A stretch of DNA of 28,395 bases from Bacillota bacterium. Lineage in GTDB: Bacteria > Bacillota > Clostridia > Christensenellales > SZUA-584. Shown here one piece after another: positions 15,911 to 24,613 of the stretch (positions within the stretch are counted from its first letter, which is position 1; each line of letters opens with the position of its first letter). The position numbers and the translations under genes were made by a program. Below the pieces are notes generated by a model. It was not told the origin of the DNA, did not search any database, and saw only the letters and a program-made list of their open reading frames with translations. The stretch covers positions 1-28,395 of the forward strand of contig JAEYKW010000034.1 of assembly GCA_023408075.1 (NCBI GenBank), read 5' to 3'.

Positions 15911-16807
15911 TTATGTTTGACACATCTCACTGGCACATTCGGTTTTGCTTCGCTTTTCAATCAATAGATTCTGAACCAGCCCCGCGGTCACCAGTATGCC
16001 GCCGATCAGATTGTGCACGGAAAAAGCGCCGGTCAGCAGGATATCGACCCCTATGCCGGAGAATACCTGCCCGATAAACATCAGCAGCGTTAAATAAAAC
16101 GACGAAACCTTGCCGACTGCCACATTGAGCGCAAACACATACCCGACGCCGAAGACGCCCCCAAGGTAAATCCATACCTCAGGAGATAAAGAGAAGCTTA
16201 TCAGCATCGGCTCGTGCCCGCCTGCAAAAAGCAGCACGGCCAGCGAAACGATAAGGCCCGACGCGTAATTGAAAAAAGTGCTTTGTGCGCTGTTGGTCCT
16301 CTGGGCAAGGCAAGCGTTGAGCGTTCGGGCAAATACAAAAACGATGCCCGACAGGAGCGGAAAAACAACGTATATAACCGAGCTGATCGGAGATACCAGA
16401 ACCATAGGCACAATGCCGAGTATGACCAGCGCAATACCGAACAGTTTCTTGAAGTTAAACGGGTGTTTTGGCATACTGAAGAAACCGCACTGATCGAAAA
16501 CCAGCGATGCGAGGCTTTGCCCCAGCAAACCGAGCGCCAGCAGCGCCGAAACGCTGATCTGCCCGAAAGACATATTGTTGAATATCACAGTGAAGAAACC
16601 GATCGCGCCTCCGAGATAAAGCCATAAAGGCTGCCGCCCTCTGATTCGTTCGCGTTTGATCAAAAACAGCGCTGAAATGGTGAGCATGCCCAAAATATGT
16701 ATAATTGCCGTGGACGAATAGGTGCCGAAATGCGAGCCAAGCTTCCCGTTCATCGTGACCATGACGGTGCTGAGCAGTCCCAAAATCACTGACAGTGTAT
16801 AGTACAT
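15911..16807 (-). CDS. DMT-superfamily transporter with two fused DUF606 (YdcZ-like) domains
   Basis: The 298-residue protein is about ten membrane segments and splits into two similar halves of ~150 residues. Each has a WLYLGG-x-x-G block (PLWLYLGGAIGFFTVIFNN; EVWIYLGGVFGVGYVFALN), a GQ block (LLGQSLASLVFD; FIGQVFSGIGVD) and a C-terminal glycine-rich segment. That is a DUF606 tandem fusion; many relatives have one domain. The ATG at 16807 is chosen since GGAGG lies 10 bases upstream and a hydrophobic helix starts at once. An earlier in-frame start at 16870 would extend through the operator. The cargo is unknown. It is divergent from a Crp/Fnr-type gene. Confidence 0.88.
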   Translation of the reverse strand: MYYTLSVILGLLSTVMVTMNGKLGSHFGTYSSTAIIHILGMLTISALFLIKRERIRGRQPLWLYLGGAIGFFTVIFNNMSFGQISVSALLALGLLGQSLASLVFDQCGFFSMPKHPFNFKKLFGIALVILGIVPMVLVSPISSVIYVVFPLLSGIVFVFARTLNACLAQRTNSAQSTFFNYASGLIVSLAVLLFAGGHEPMLISFSLSPEVWIYLGGVFGVGYVFALNVAVGKVSSFYLTLLMFIGQVFSGIGVDILLTGAFSVHNLIGGILVTAGLVQNLLIEKRSKTECASEMCQT

Positions 16808-16835
16808 AAATGAATACCCTCCGTACGCAGATGCT

Positions 16836-16882
16836 ATGATATCATGGGGACTTGACTTCACATATGACATATGTCACATTAT
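16836..16882. promoter_or_regulatory. Crp/Fnr-type palindrome between divergent promoters
   Basis: TGACATATGTCA (16865-16876) is a perfect 12-bp palindrome. Extended, it reads TATGA-N6-TCACA, close to the Crp consensus. On the minus strand TATGTG (16859-16864) and TATCAT (16836-16841) are 17 bases apart, so the palindrome would sit near -41.5, the class II activator position for the transporter gene. On the plus strand TTGACT (16852-16857) and CATTAT (16877-16882) flank it, so the regulator gene may be repressed from the same site. Confidence 0.68.
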
Positions 16883-16895
16883 ATGGGGGAAAGTG

Positions 16896-17561
16896 ATGAT
16901 TAAAGAAAAATTAACAAAAGAGCATTTGGCAGCGCTTGCGGCGTTTGGTCTGGAGGAGCTTGACTGTGAGGAAATGGCCGCTTTTTATTTCAAAAAGGAC
17001 GAATACATACAGCGGCAGGGGTATGAATGCCCGTATGTGATGATCGTTTATGAGGGAAAGCTCAAGATATACATCACAGCGCCGGACGGAAAAACACTGC
17101 TGTACTGCTATTGCAGCGCAGGCGGGATTGTCGGCGAAGTGGAATTTGCAACGCAGAGCCATACGGCGGCGTCAACCATACAGACCATATCGGATGCGTG
17201 CTGTGTCGGCATTCCGCGTAGCCGCTATCAAAATGAATTGAAGCAGAATATCAATTTCATGAACGCTGTGTGCACGACGCTTGGCCAAAAGCTTTTTCAC
17301 GCAAATGCGCACAACACCGTGTCTATTTTAAACAGGCTGGAAACACGGCTTTGCGCGTATATTTCCATGACACATGTGGACGGCTGTTTTAAGGAGAAGC
17401 TCACAGAGATTTCCGAGGTGCTCGGAACAAGCTACCGGCACCTGCTGCGCACGCTCGATAAGCTTTGCAGTGAGGGCATACTCGAAAAAACGCGCGGCGG
17501 CTACCTCATAAAAAATGAGATATTGATCCGGCAAATAGGCGATCAGCATTGTGCAGAATGA
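16896..17561 (+). CDS. Crp/Fnr-family transcriptional regulator (YeiL-like)
   Basis: The 221-residue protein has a cyclic-nucleotide-binding-like beta-roll at ~20-115 (YFKKDEYIQRQGYECPYVMIVYEG, GGIVGEVEFA) and a C-terminal winged helix at ~150-215 (LTEISEVLGTSYRHLLRTLDKLCSEGIL). The N-terminus lacks the cysteine cluster of Fnr. The ATG at 16896 is used: GGGGGAAA lies just upstream, and the longer frame would run through the operator. It is divergent from a DUF606 transporter and probably controls it through the palindrome at 16865-16876. The effector cannot be predicted. Confidence 0.9.
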   Translation: MIKEKLTKEHLAALAAFGLEELDCEEMAAFYFKKDEYIQRQGYECPYVMIVYEGKLKIYITAPDGKTLLYCYCSAGGIVGEVEFATQSHTAASTIQTISDACCVGIPRSRYQNELKQNINFMNAVCTTLGQKLFHANAHNTVSILNRLETRLCAYISMTHVDGCFKEKLTEISEVLGTSYRHLLRTLDKLCSEGILEKTRGGYLIKNEILIRQIGDQHCAE

Positions 17562-17653
17562 CAAGAACAAAGGATTTTATGAACAGACCGTTCTGATTAT
17601 AATTTTTTCAGCCCATCAAATAATAAGGATAAGGACAAAAGAGAGATAACGAA

Positions 17654-19099
17654 ATGACAACAGCCAATTTTAACGACTACGCATTGGGTGACGAGCTGCT
17701 CAAGGCCATACATATGCTGAGCTTTGAAACGCCCACAAAGGTTCAACAGCAGGTGATACCGGCTATTCTGGAGAAAAAAGATATCATTGTAAAGTCTCAG
17801 ACGGGAAGCGGGAAGACAGCAGCGTTTGCCATACCCATTTGCCACATGGTTGACTGGGACGAAAATAAGCCCCAGGCGCTGATTATGACACCCACGAGGG
17901 AACTCGCTATTCAGGTGAAAGAAGATATTTTTAATCTGGGCAGATTTAAACGGATCAAGGTGGCGGCGGTTTACGGGAAGGCCCCTTTCAGTATTCAGGA
18001 AAAAGAGCTCAAGCAAAAAACCCATATCGTCGTGGGAACGCCGGGCCGCATATTGGATCATATTGACAAAGGCACGTTTGATATATCGAATATCAAATAC
18101 CTCGTCATCGACGAGGCAGATGAAATGCTCAATATGGGATTCATTGAGCAAATGGAGGCTATTATTGCGCAGCTGACAAAGCAGCGTGTCACCGTGTTGC
18201 TGTCCGCGACGATGTCCGCCGATATCAAAGTATTATGCGATAAATACATGAAAGCGCCATTGTATGTGGAAGTGGAAGACCAAAATACGGCGGCAGACAG
18301 GATATCTCAGGAAAGATACGACGTGGTCGCCAAAGAAAAGCTGCAATTACTCAAAGATATCATGATTCTGGAAAATCCGGACAGCTGCCTGATATTCTGC
18401 AATACAAAACAGAAGGTCAATGATGTCAGCCGGGGGCTGGCGGATCTCAAATATGCCGTTAAAAAAATTCATGGCGGAATGGAGCAATCCGACCGACTGA
18501 GCGTGATGGACACATTTAAAAAAGGCAGCTTCAGGTATCTTGTCGCGACCGACGTGGCGGCGAGGGGAATTGATGTAGACGCCATTACGCTTATTATAAA
18601 TTACGACCTGCCGATGGACGGTGAAACCTATGTTCATCGGATCGGAAGAACCGGACGCATAGAGAACACAGGAAAAGCCATTTCTTTTGTCACGCCATAT
18701 GAAAACAAATTCTTGCTTGCGATTGAGCAGTATACCGGCAAAGCAATTGTTTTGAAGGACCGGCCATCTAAAGAAACAATTGATAATTTGAGGCGTGAAT
18801 TTACAGACAAAATAAATACCATACCCAAGTTAAAGCAGGCAAAAGGCGCGCGTCTGGGCAAAGAAATTTTGAAATTGCACATCAATGCAGGCAAAAAAAC
18901 AAAGATGCGGGCGGTAGATATCGTGGGGACGCTCTGCAATATTAAAGGGATGACTGCGTCCGACATTGGCATAATCCATATAGCCGATGTATCGACCTTT
19001 GTTGAGATACTGAACAACAAGGGAGAGATGGTATTTCAGGCGCTGCAGACAACACCGATTAAAGGACGGCTGCGTAAAGTAAGCAAAGAGATCAGGTAG
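17654..19099 (+). CDS. dbpA: DEAD-box ATP-dependent RNA helicase, DbpA/YxiN type
   Basis: The 481-residue protein has all DEAD-box motifs in order: Q motif (ETPTKVQQQVIP), motif I SQTGSGKT (48-55), PTRELA (80-85), TPGR (~129-132), DEAD (153-156), SAT (184-186), then DVAARGID and HRIGRTGR. The C-terminal ~75 residues (KTKMRAVDIVGTLCNIKGM ... DVSTFVEILN) form the DbpA RNA-binding domain, which in E. coli DbpA and B. subtilis YxiN recognises hairpin 92 of 23S rRNA. The length matches YxiN (479). It should unwind rRNA during 50S assembly. A purine-rich GAGAG site precedes the ATG. The gene stands alone; the spacer before it has no clear promoter. Confidence 0.95.
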   Translation: MTTANFNDYALGDELLKAIHMLSFETPTKVQQQVIPAILEKKDIIVKSQTGSGKTAAFAIPICHMVDWDENKPQALIMTPTRELAIQVKEDIFNLGRFKRIKVAAVYGKAPFSIQEKELKQKTHIVVGTPGRILDHIDKGTFDISNIKYLVIDEADEMLNMGFIEQMEAIIAQLTKQRVTVLLSATMSADIKVLCDKYMKAPLYVEVEDQNTAADRISQERYDVVAKEKLQLLKDIMILENPDSCLIFCNTKQKVNDVSRGLADLKYAVKKIHGGMEQSDRLSVMDTFKKGSFRYLVATDVAARGIDVDAITLIINYDLPMDGETYVHRIGRTGRIENTGKAISFVTPYENKFLLAIEQYTGKAIVLKDRPSKETIDNLRREFTDKINTIPKLKQAKGARLGKEILKLHINAGKKTKMRAVDIVGTLCNIKGMTASDIGIIHIADVSTFVEILNNKGEMVFQALQTTPIKGRLRKVSKEIR

Positions 19100-19176
19100 T
19101 TACTGCACAGTCTCCGGCGCGGCGGTTGAAATGAGCGAGCTGTATTTTTTGTTAACATGGGTGCGTTAGAGCATGC

Positions 19177-20469
19177 TCATTCTGAGGCAGCAACAGCCGC
19201 CTCTGTGACCACGCTCTTGTTATTATTGCGGTAGAACACAGCTGTCGCGATGATGCCGAGCAGCAGCAGCGCCATGCAAAGCACGAAGGGCAAAACACGC
19301 GAGATATCGCTGAGCAGCCCGCCGATATACCCGAACGGCACGCTGACCAGCATCACAACCGTTTGCAGCAAAGCTAAAATGTTCGACCGTTCCTCGGGAT
19401 GAACGTGTATCGCAACGATGGATTCTCTGAGTGTACCCAACACGGCTGTGCCAAGCGATTCGAACAGCAGTGAGACAGACAAAATGATATATCCCCACAC
19501 GCCGGTGTTTGATATTGAAATCAGCAGTGCACAGCCCGCGATGGTGCTGGCAAACCCGCCGAAGAGCGGCCATTTCAGTTTCGATTGCCTGATGCGTGAA
19601 ATGACAGCGAAGAAAAGCAGAATGGAAACGATAGACCGGGCCATCGGGAATATGGGCAGCAGCGTATCGGGTATCCCAATGCGGCGGGACGCGATAATCT
19701 GCCAGAACGTCATACCGAGCATGGCGACGATTTCAACGAGCACACTGATTACGATGGCGAATTTCGTGCCGCGCGAATCGAGTATCATACGCGCGGCGGC
19801 TTTATAGCCGGACAGCATTTGCCTCCATGACATGTTTTTCGCCGCTTCACGTTTGATTCTGCCGACCGCTGTCTCGGTGGAGAACTTATAGAGAATGAGC
19901 AGCTTGGCCGTCATAATCACAAACGCATTGATATAGAGTATCCGTATGGCCGGCACCAGCGTCAGCTGCGACACCAAAACGGACGATATCGGCGCGAAAA
20001 GCGCGGAAAGATTGGCGCAGATAATGACCCATGAATAGATTTGCGTAATTTTATCCCTGGGCGCGTCCTCCACCAGCAAACAGTCCCAGGATACGGTGGG
20101 GATTTTCATTGTGCCGTTGAGCAGTGCCGCTACGGCGAAAAACCAAAAGCCCTGGCTCGAGGCCCATATCAAACAAGGGATGCTCCATGATATAAAATCG
20201 AACACCATCGTGCTGAGCCGACGGCCCATTTTATCGATAATGATACCTGAAAGAAAAGAAAAAACCATTTGAGAAAACATGTATAGCGACGTGACGACGC
20301 CCACCTGTGTGTCGTTTAAGCCCAATGCAAGCATGTAAACGCTCGCATACGGCAGACACAGGCTGATGGACAGGCCCCACATGGGTTCCGTGAACACACA
20401 CGCCCGCGGATTTCCGCGCAGCTCAAACAGCGTGCGCAGCAAATGGTGCTTCATCAAGAAATTTTTCAT
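19177..20469 (-). CDS. MFS transporter
   Basis: The 430-residue protein has about twelve membrane segments and the MFS motif A between segments 2 and 3 (GIIIDKMGRRLS). The start is ATG 20469, with AGGAGG 6 bases upstream and a near-consensus promoter further up. The same frame stays open for 50 more codons, but that part covers the promoter and is not coding. Substrate and direction of transport cannot be told. The gene is convergent with dbpA; I see no strong terminator in the 77-base gap. Confidence 0.9.
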   Translation of the reverse strand: MKNFLMKHHLLRTLFELRGNPRACVFTEPMWGLSISLCLPYASVYMLALGLNDTQVGVVTSLYMFSQMVFSFLSGIIIDKMGRRLSTMVFDFISWSIPCLIWASSQGFWFFAVAALLNGTMKIPTVSWDCLLVEDAPRDKITQIYSWVIICANLSALFAPISSVLVSQLTLVPAIRILYINAFVIMTAKLLILYKFSTETAVGRIKREAAKNMSWRQMLSGYKAAARMILDSRGTKFAIVISVLVEIVAMLGMTFWQIIASRRIGIPDTLLPIFPMARSIVSILLFFAVISRIRQSKLKWPLFGGFASTIAGCALLISISNTGVWGYIILSVSLLFESLGTAVLGTLRESIVAIHVHPEERSNILALLQTVVMLVSVPFGYIGGLLSDISRVLPFVLCMALLLLGIIATAVFYRNNNKSVVTEAAVAASE

Positions 20470-20500
20470 GTTTCCTCCTGTTACGACATAAAGCACCAAA

Positions 20501-20529
20501 ATTATTGCATACAGGCATAACCCTGTCAA
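20501..20529 (-). promoter_or_regulatory. promoter of the MFS transporter gene
   Basis: On the minus strand TTGACA (20524-20529) and AATAAT (20501-20506) are separated by 17 bases. The leader to the ATG at 20469 is about 25 bases and holds AGGAGG. Confidence 0.75.
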
Positions 20530-20906
20530 TCGTAAGATTTTTAGGTATGCTGAGCAGACTTGAATTAAAACAGGCACTCGCCGATCATAAGTTATGTGTC
20601 CAAATTTATTTTTGCCCATCTGCTCCCAGCTGTCGACCAGTCCATGGGGCTCGCGCGCATGTGCTCGGCACTTGCGTGGCTCAGCATATTGTTTGTGATT
20701 GTCTGTCAGTCACTCGCGTTCAAGCCTTCCGGGCTTGCAAGTCGGCGGACAGCGCCGTCGGCGAAGCCAAATTCGATGTATTACCAGTTTGAAGACCGCT
20801 TATTTTTCATTAACCTTTTATGCATTTAATTTGCTTACGTATATTTTATGCTTAAAATGACTTTTCTCAATTGAAAGTGCCGCTTTTGTGTGACTCTTTT
20901 TTGTAA
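20530..20906. other. intergenic region without a recognisable gene
   Basis: This ~375-base stretch lies between the MFS promoter and the terminator of the selenium cluster. Short open frames on the plus strand have no family resemblance and no ribosome binding site. The part 20720-20770 is GC-rich and self-complementary (CAAGCC/GGCTTG at 20720-20740, then GCC/GGC blocks), unlike the AT-rich flanks. It may be a decayed or repeated element. Confidence 0.45.
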
Positions 20907-20940
20907 AAGAAGAGCCGCCCATTCTGGACAGCTCTTTTTA
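20907..20940. terminator. bidirectional hairpin ending the selenium cluster
   Basis: AAGAAGAGC (20907-20915) pairs with GCTCTTTTT (20931-20939), 9 bp with one G-T pair and a 15-base loop. The minus-strand exit reads TCTTCTTTTAC, 38 bases past the last cluster gene. The plus strand also ends in a T-run. Confidence 0.68.
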
Positions 20941-20978
20941 TGATTCATTTTGTATTAACTTGTTCCGCATGCGCGCCG

Positions 20979-21251
20979 TCAACAATATCTGTCCCGATAA
21001 GGCTTAATCTGCCCCGCAAGCGGAACAATGTCATGATACTGCGCTTCATTTTTTTCGATACATGCTTTTGCCGCTTCGATATTCTCCGGCTTCACAAGCA
21101 ACGACATGCCGCAAGACAATTCACCCTGAATCGATCGGGGCGCGGGTGCAATCCGGTTGGGAATCCCGGCAGCCGTAAGCAGCTCGTGCAAAGCCATGCC
21201 ATGCGTGTAGTTGGCAAAAAGGATGTAGTACCGGACATCAGTCTCAGTCAT
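20979..21251 (-). CDS. DUF3343 protein (putative Se/S carrier-like), copy 1
   Basis: The 90-residue protein matches the small DUF3343 family (YYILFANYTHGMALHELL, then a CGMSLLVKPEN block with a conserved cysteine, then a short C-terminal helix). The family is associated with selenium genes and is proposed to carry Se or S on its cysteine; direct proof is lacking. The ATG at 21251 gives the family N-terminus and overlaps the stop of the upstream reductase-like gene by 8 nt. It is the last gene of the cluster, before the hairpin at 20907-20940. A second, shorter DUF3343 lies at 22558-22794. Confidence 0.85.
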   Translation of the reverse strand: MTETDVRYYILFANYTHGMALHELLTAAGIPNRIAPAPRSIQGELSCGMSLLVKPENIEAAKACIEKNEAQYHDIVPLAGQIKPYRDRYC

Positions 21252-22518
21252 TAAGCATCTCAATGAACGCGCCAATTCGGGTGCGCAGCTGTTCGGCGTC
21301 GGCATCGGTATAATCCGTCTCGAGGCTTAGGACGGGAATACCTGCATCCTTGAGCGCCCGAGAAACCAAATGCTTTTCGGTGTCATATAAGCAGCAAAAT
21401 TTCAGATTGCAGTCGATAACGCCATCCGCCTTGTAATCCTTGACCAAACGAAGAATGTCGTCTATTCTGCCGGTATTAGGCGTGAAGCAGGCGCAGTTGT
21501 TCTTCATGTAGCGCTCGGACAAAGCCATAAACTGTTCGTCCAGCGTGGTCTTTGTTTCGTCCACCAGGTTTTCGAAATACCGGGTTCCGGTGCACATCTC
21601 TTCGCACACAACCGCGCCGCCGCTGGTCTCGATGATGTTGTGCAGCTTCCAGTTGGGCACCGCAAGCGGTGTTCCGGTGACGAGTATCCGCTTTGTTCCC
21701 GCAGGCACGACGCTGACGCCATCTTTAATTCGCTGTTCAAGCTCATCGGCCAGCCGGTTGCACATTTTTGCGCAGCGTTCGGGATCGTCAAAGAATGCGA
21801 TCTGTATCATCAGCAGCGCATCACGGCCCGAAATTGGCAGGCATTCAGACTTGCGGGCGTTATAGACTCTTTGCAGCGCCTTGCGCTTTTCGTTGATGAT
21901 CTTGATGGCATGATCCAGCTTTTCCGCAGTGATCTCGTTGCCTGTAAATTCTTCAACCGTCTTTGCGAATTCCGCGATTTCATCCTTCCATTTGATGATG
22001 TCCTTGTCCCGCTTCATCTGGGGGACGTCCATGATGTGCATCGGGACATCTTCACCAAGGATTTCATAGGCTTTTTTCTTGCCGTCGCATGTGGTTTCGC
22101 CGACATACATATCCGCAATGCGGAAAAACGGGCAGGTCTTGCCCAAACGCGCGCCCACAGACGATTTAATCAGCGAGCAGATGCTTTTGGGAAGAACGGC
22201 TTCGCCGTCGGGAACCCAAAACTGGGAGCCGCCGCAAAGGCCGGTCACAATTCCGTTTGCCGCAATCACCACTTCATCCGGCACATAAACGCAGAATGTA
22301 CCAAACACCTTTTGGCCGTTCTTCTGTGCCTCAATCAACTCCGCAGGCCGGATCCCATGAACTTCAGAAATGACCAGATCCCAAAAATCCATACCTGCAG
22401 GCCGGTTTTCCTGAGTCAGGAAAACATCGCCCACGGCTGTCGGCAGCACCTCACAAAGTAAAGCGTGGGTTTCCAGATCCATGCCGAGGTTCTTCCACAT
22501 CTGTACGTAATCTGACAT
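21244..22518 (-). CDS. 2-hydroxyacyl-CoA dehydratase family protein (HgdB/YjiM-like, double-cubane cluster type)
   Basis: The 424-residue protein resembles the HgdB/FldC-type subunit. Cysteines fall at the positions used for iron-sulfur binding in its N-terminal half (C76, C95, C114, C129, C144), with a further set in the C-terminal half (CACFTPNTGR, CNLKFCCLYD). Stand-alone members are double-cubane cluster proteins that, with an ATP-driven activase, reduce small molecules at very low potential. No CoA-acid pathway genes lie nearby; the setting is selenium genes, so a role in reducing a selenium or sulfur species is an inference. AAGGAGG precedes the ATG by 7 bases. Its partner activase is at 24614-25387. 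Confidence 0.88.
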   Translation of the reverse strand: MSDYVQMWKNLGMDLETHALLCEVLPTAVGDVFLTQENRPAGMDFWDLVISEVHGIRPAELIEAQKNGQKVFGTFCVYVPDEVVIAANGIVTGLCGGSQFWVPDGEAVLPKSICSLIKSSVGARLGKTCPFFRIADMYVGETTCDGKKKAYEILGEDVPMHIMDVPQMKRDKDIIKWKDEIAEFAKTVEEFTGNEITAEKLDHAIKIINEKRKALQRVYNARKSECLPISGRDALLMIQIAFFDDPERCAKMCNRLADELEQRIKDGVSVVPAGTKRILVTGTPLAVPNWKLHNIIETSGGAVVCEEMCTGTRYFENLVDETKTTLDEQFMALSERYMKNNCACFTPNTGRIDDILRLVKDYKADGVIDCNLKFCCLYDTEKHLVSRALKDAGIPVLSLETDYTDADAEQLRTRIGAFIEMLND

Positions 22519-22557
22519 TTGCTATCCTCCTTACAAAATATTCATATGTCATACTCA

Positions 22558-22794
22558 TCAGATCATCAATTCATACCAGCCGTTGGTCTCTATACCGGCC
22601 TCGCATGCCGTCTTTTCAATTATATCCCGCGCGTCCACCGGCGCGCTCCATGCCATACCGCAGCCTGCAGTAATATCGCGCGGCACGGGAATTAGCCGCC
22701 CGGCAATTTCTTTTTCCGCGCATACCTTCTCCATCGCCATTGCGGATGTCGTTGTATTAAAAGTCACAATCAATTTGAGCTGCTTGGTTCTCAT
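22558..22794 (-). CDS. DUF3343 protein (putative Se/S carrier-like), copy 2
   Basis: The 78-residue protein has the same plan as the one at 20979-21251: a leading strand (LIVTFNTTTSAMAMEKVC), PVPRDITAGCGMAW with the conserved CGM, and a short C-terminal helix. The ATG at 22794 overlaps the cysteine desulfurase stop as ATGA, so coupling is likely. An upstream in-frame start would extend into that gene. Direct adjacency to a desulfurase supports its acting as an acceptor for the Se or S that this enzyme releases. Confidence 0.85.
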   Translation of the reverse strand: MRTKQLKLIVTFNTTTSAMAMEKVCAEKEIAGRLIPVPRDITAGCGMAWSAPVDARDIIEKTACEAGIETNGWYELMI

Positions 22795-23927
22795 TGGGCC
22801 AGCTCCTTCACAGCGCAAACCGCCGCATCCACATCCTCGGCTTCATTAAACCATCCAAAGCTGAATCGCACCGCCCCCTGCTGCGTTGTGCCCAGTGCTT
22901 GGTGCATACGGGGTGCGCAATGAGCACCCGACCGCGTTGCGATACCGTAAACTTCAGACAGCTCGTCGGCCACTGAACCAGAATCGTAGTCTCTTATGTT
23001 CAGCGCCACAACAGGTGTATGCTGCTCCGCTGTAAAGTCACCGTACACCGTTACGCCCGCGATATGCGAAACGCCGTCCACGAAACGGCGTGTCAAATAA
23101 TCCTCTTTAACCCGTATAGCTTCAATGCCGATTGAATTGATATAGTCCACCGCCGCCGCCAGCCCCGCAATGCCATGTCCGTTCAGCGTGCCCGCCTCAA
23201 GCAGCGCAGGCAGTGCTTCCGGTTGTGACCGGCTGTATGTCTGCACGCCGGTGCCTCCCACCTTCCACGGTTTGATGGAAACGCCCTCTCGGATGCAAAG
23301 GCCGCCGGTGCCCTGCGGGCCCATCAGCGCCTTGTGTCCGGTAAAGCAGAGGATATCGATGTTCATGGTTTCCATGTCAATGGGCAAGCAGCCTGCCGTT
23401 TGGGATGCGTCCACAATCATTAGTAAGCCGTGTGCCTTCGCGATTTGCCCCACCCGCGACACATCAATCATGTTGCCGGTCAAATTAGACGCATGCGTGC
23501 AAACAATGGCTTGTGTATTGGGGCGAAGCAGCTTTTCAAAATCCGTATAATCTATATTGCCGCGCTTATCCGCTACCACAAAGCTCAGTTCTGCCTGCCG
23601 CTCCGTCTCCAATCGGTACAGCGGCCTCAAAACGGAGTTATGCTCAAAATCTGTCGTGATCACATGATGATCGGAATTGATTGCGCCGCAAATCGCGATG
23701 TTCAGTGCCTCAGTCGCATTGCAAGTAAAAACCACATGATCGGCGCGCTTGCAGCCGAAAAGGTCCGCCAGTTTAACGCGCGCATGATAAATTATCCGCG
23801 AGGCATCGAGGCTGCTGGCATGTGTGCCGCGGGACGCGTTGCCCATGGTGCTCATCGCTCGCACGACGGCTTCAATCACCTCAAGCGGTTTGCGCAGTGA
23901 TGTCGCCGCGTTATCGAGATAAATCAC
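22791..23927 (-). CDS. cysteine desulfurase-like aminotransferase class V (SufS/CsdA type, selenium cluster)
   Basis: The 378-residue PLP enzyme has the expected parts: YLDNAATS at the N-terminus, TTDFEHNSVLRPL, VDASQTAGCLPID (with the PLP-binding Asp), the PLP lysine K199 (CFTGHKALMGPQG) and the reactive cysteine C337 (TRSGAHCAPRMHQ). It should free sulfur from cysteine, or selenium from selenocysteine, as an enzyme-bound persulfide or perselenide. The gene uses GTG at 23927, whose GTGA overlaps the yedF stop by 4 nt. The next gene (DUF3343) overlaps its own stop by 4 nt. Position between yedF and DUF3343 points to selenium delivery. Confidence 0.93.
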   Translation of the reverse strand: MIYLDNAATSLRKPLEVIEAVVRAMSTMGNASRGTHASSLDASRIIYHARVKLADLFGCKRADHVVFTCNATEALNIAICGAINSDHHVITTDFEHNSVLRPLYRLETERQAELSFVVADKRGNIDYTDFEKLLRPNTQAIVCTHASNLTGNMIDVSRVGQIAKAHGLLMIVDASQTAGCLPIDMETMNIDILCFTGHKALMGPQGTGGLCIREGVSIKPWKVGGTGVQTYSRSQPEALPALLEAGTLNGHGIAGLAAAVDYINSIGIEAIRVKEDYLTRRFVDGVSHIAGVTVYGDFTAEQHTPVVALNIRDYDSGSVADELSEVYGIATRSGAHCAPRMHQALGTTQQGAVRFSFGWFNEAEDVDAAVCAVKELAQ

Positions 23928-24538
23928 GGCTTGATAACCTTAGCAGCACCATTCAATTTTTCAGCGATCGAGTACATATTGGCGATTTGACCAACCGCCA
24001 GCTTATCAGTCAGGCCATAATAATTCAGGCAGGTACCGCAGGTCATAATCTCAACGCCTTGCGCCTCCATGTTTTTCAAGTCCTCCACACTTACCGACCC
24101 TTCTGTGGAGATGAATGCACCGCCATTGTAGAAAATAATGGTGTTCGGCAGCTCTTCCAGTTGAGCGAGTGCATAGATAAACCCTTTCATCAGCGCTTTA
24201 CCAAGCTCTTCATCGCCGCGGCCCATTGTGGCGCTGTCGATAGCCACCACTGTATTGCCTCTGATGTCGGGGATGCAGGCAGCTTCCGGTTCCTGTGCGT
24301 TTGTCTCCGGCAAAGTGGACACTTCCATTGTGATGATAAAGTGCTTGTTATCAAGCTTTTCGCTTTTTGACGCAAACCCCTTGCCCATTGCCATCCTCAT
24401 CACATTCTGTACGGCGATCTCGTTATCGACATGCACTTCCAGCACGCCGGCTTCTTTCATTTCACCCAGCGCCTTGGACGCTTTGACAACCGGGATCGGA
24501 CATTGCGCACCCACCGCGTTGACGATAATCTTTGCCAT
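23924..24538 (-). CDS. yedF: sulfurtransferase-like selenium metabolism protein YedF
   Basis: The 204-residue protein has an N-terminal TusA/SirA domain (~1-75) with the CPIP motif (C13) and a C-terminal DsrE/F-like domain (~95-200: VVAIDSATMGRGDEELGKAL, EIMTCGTCLNYYGL). This two-domain form is the YedF type found with selD in anaerobes. It probably relays Se or S between the desulfurase and an acceptor. AGGAGG lies 8 bases before the ATG, and its stop overlaps the start of the desulfurase gene. It follows the activase gene by 75 bases. Confidence 0.92.
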   Translation of the reverse strand: MAKIIVNAVGAQCPIPVVKASKALGEMKEAGVLEVHVDNEIAVQNVMRMAMGKGFASKSEKLDNKHFIITMEVSTLPETNAQEPEAACIPDIRGNTVVAIDSATMGRGDEELGKALMKGFIYALAQLEELPNTIIFYNGGAFISTEGSVSVEDLKNMEAQGVEIMTCGTCLNYYGLTDKLAVGQIANMYSIAEKLNGAAKVIKP

Positions 24539-24613
24539 GCTTATTTCCTCCTATCAGTTCATATGATTCATATTTTCATTATGCCGGGCACGATGCCGAT
24601 AGTCCTTTTCTGT

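Noticed and set aside
20505..20829. Two overlapping plus-strand open frames of 77-95 codons
   Set aside because: No ribosome binding sites and no recognisable protein; one covers the MFS promoter.
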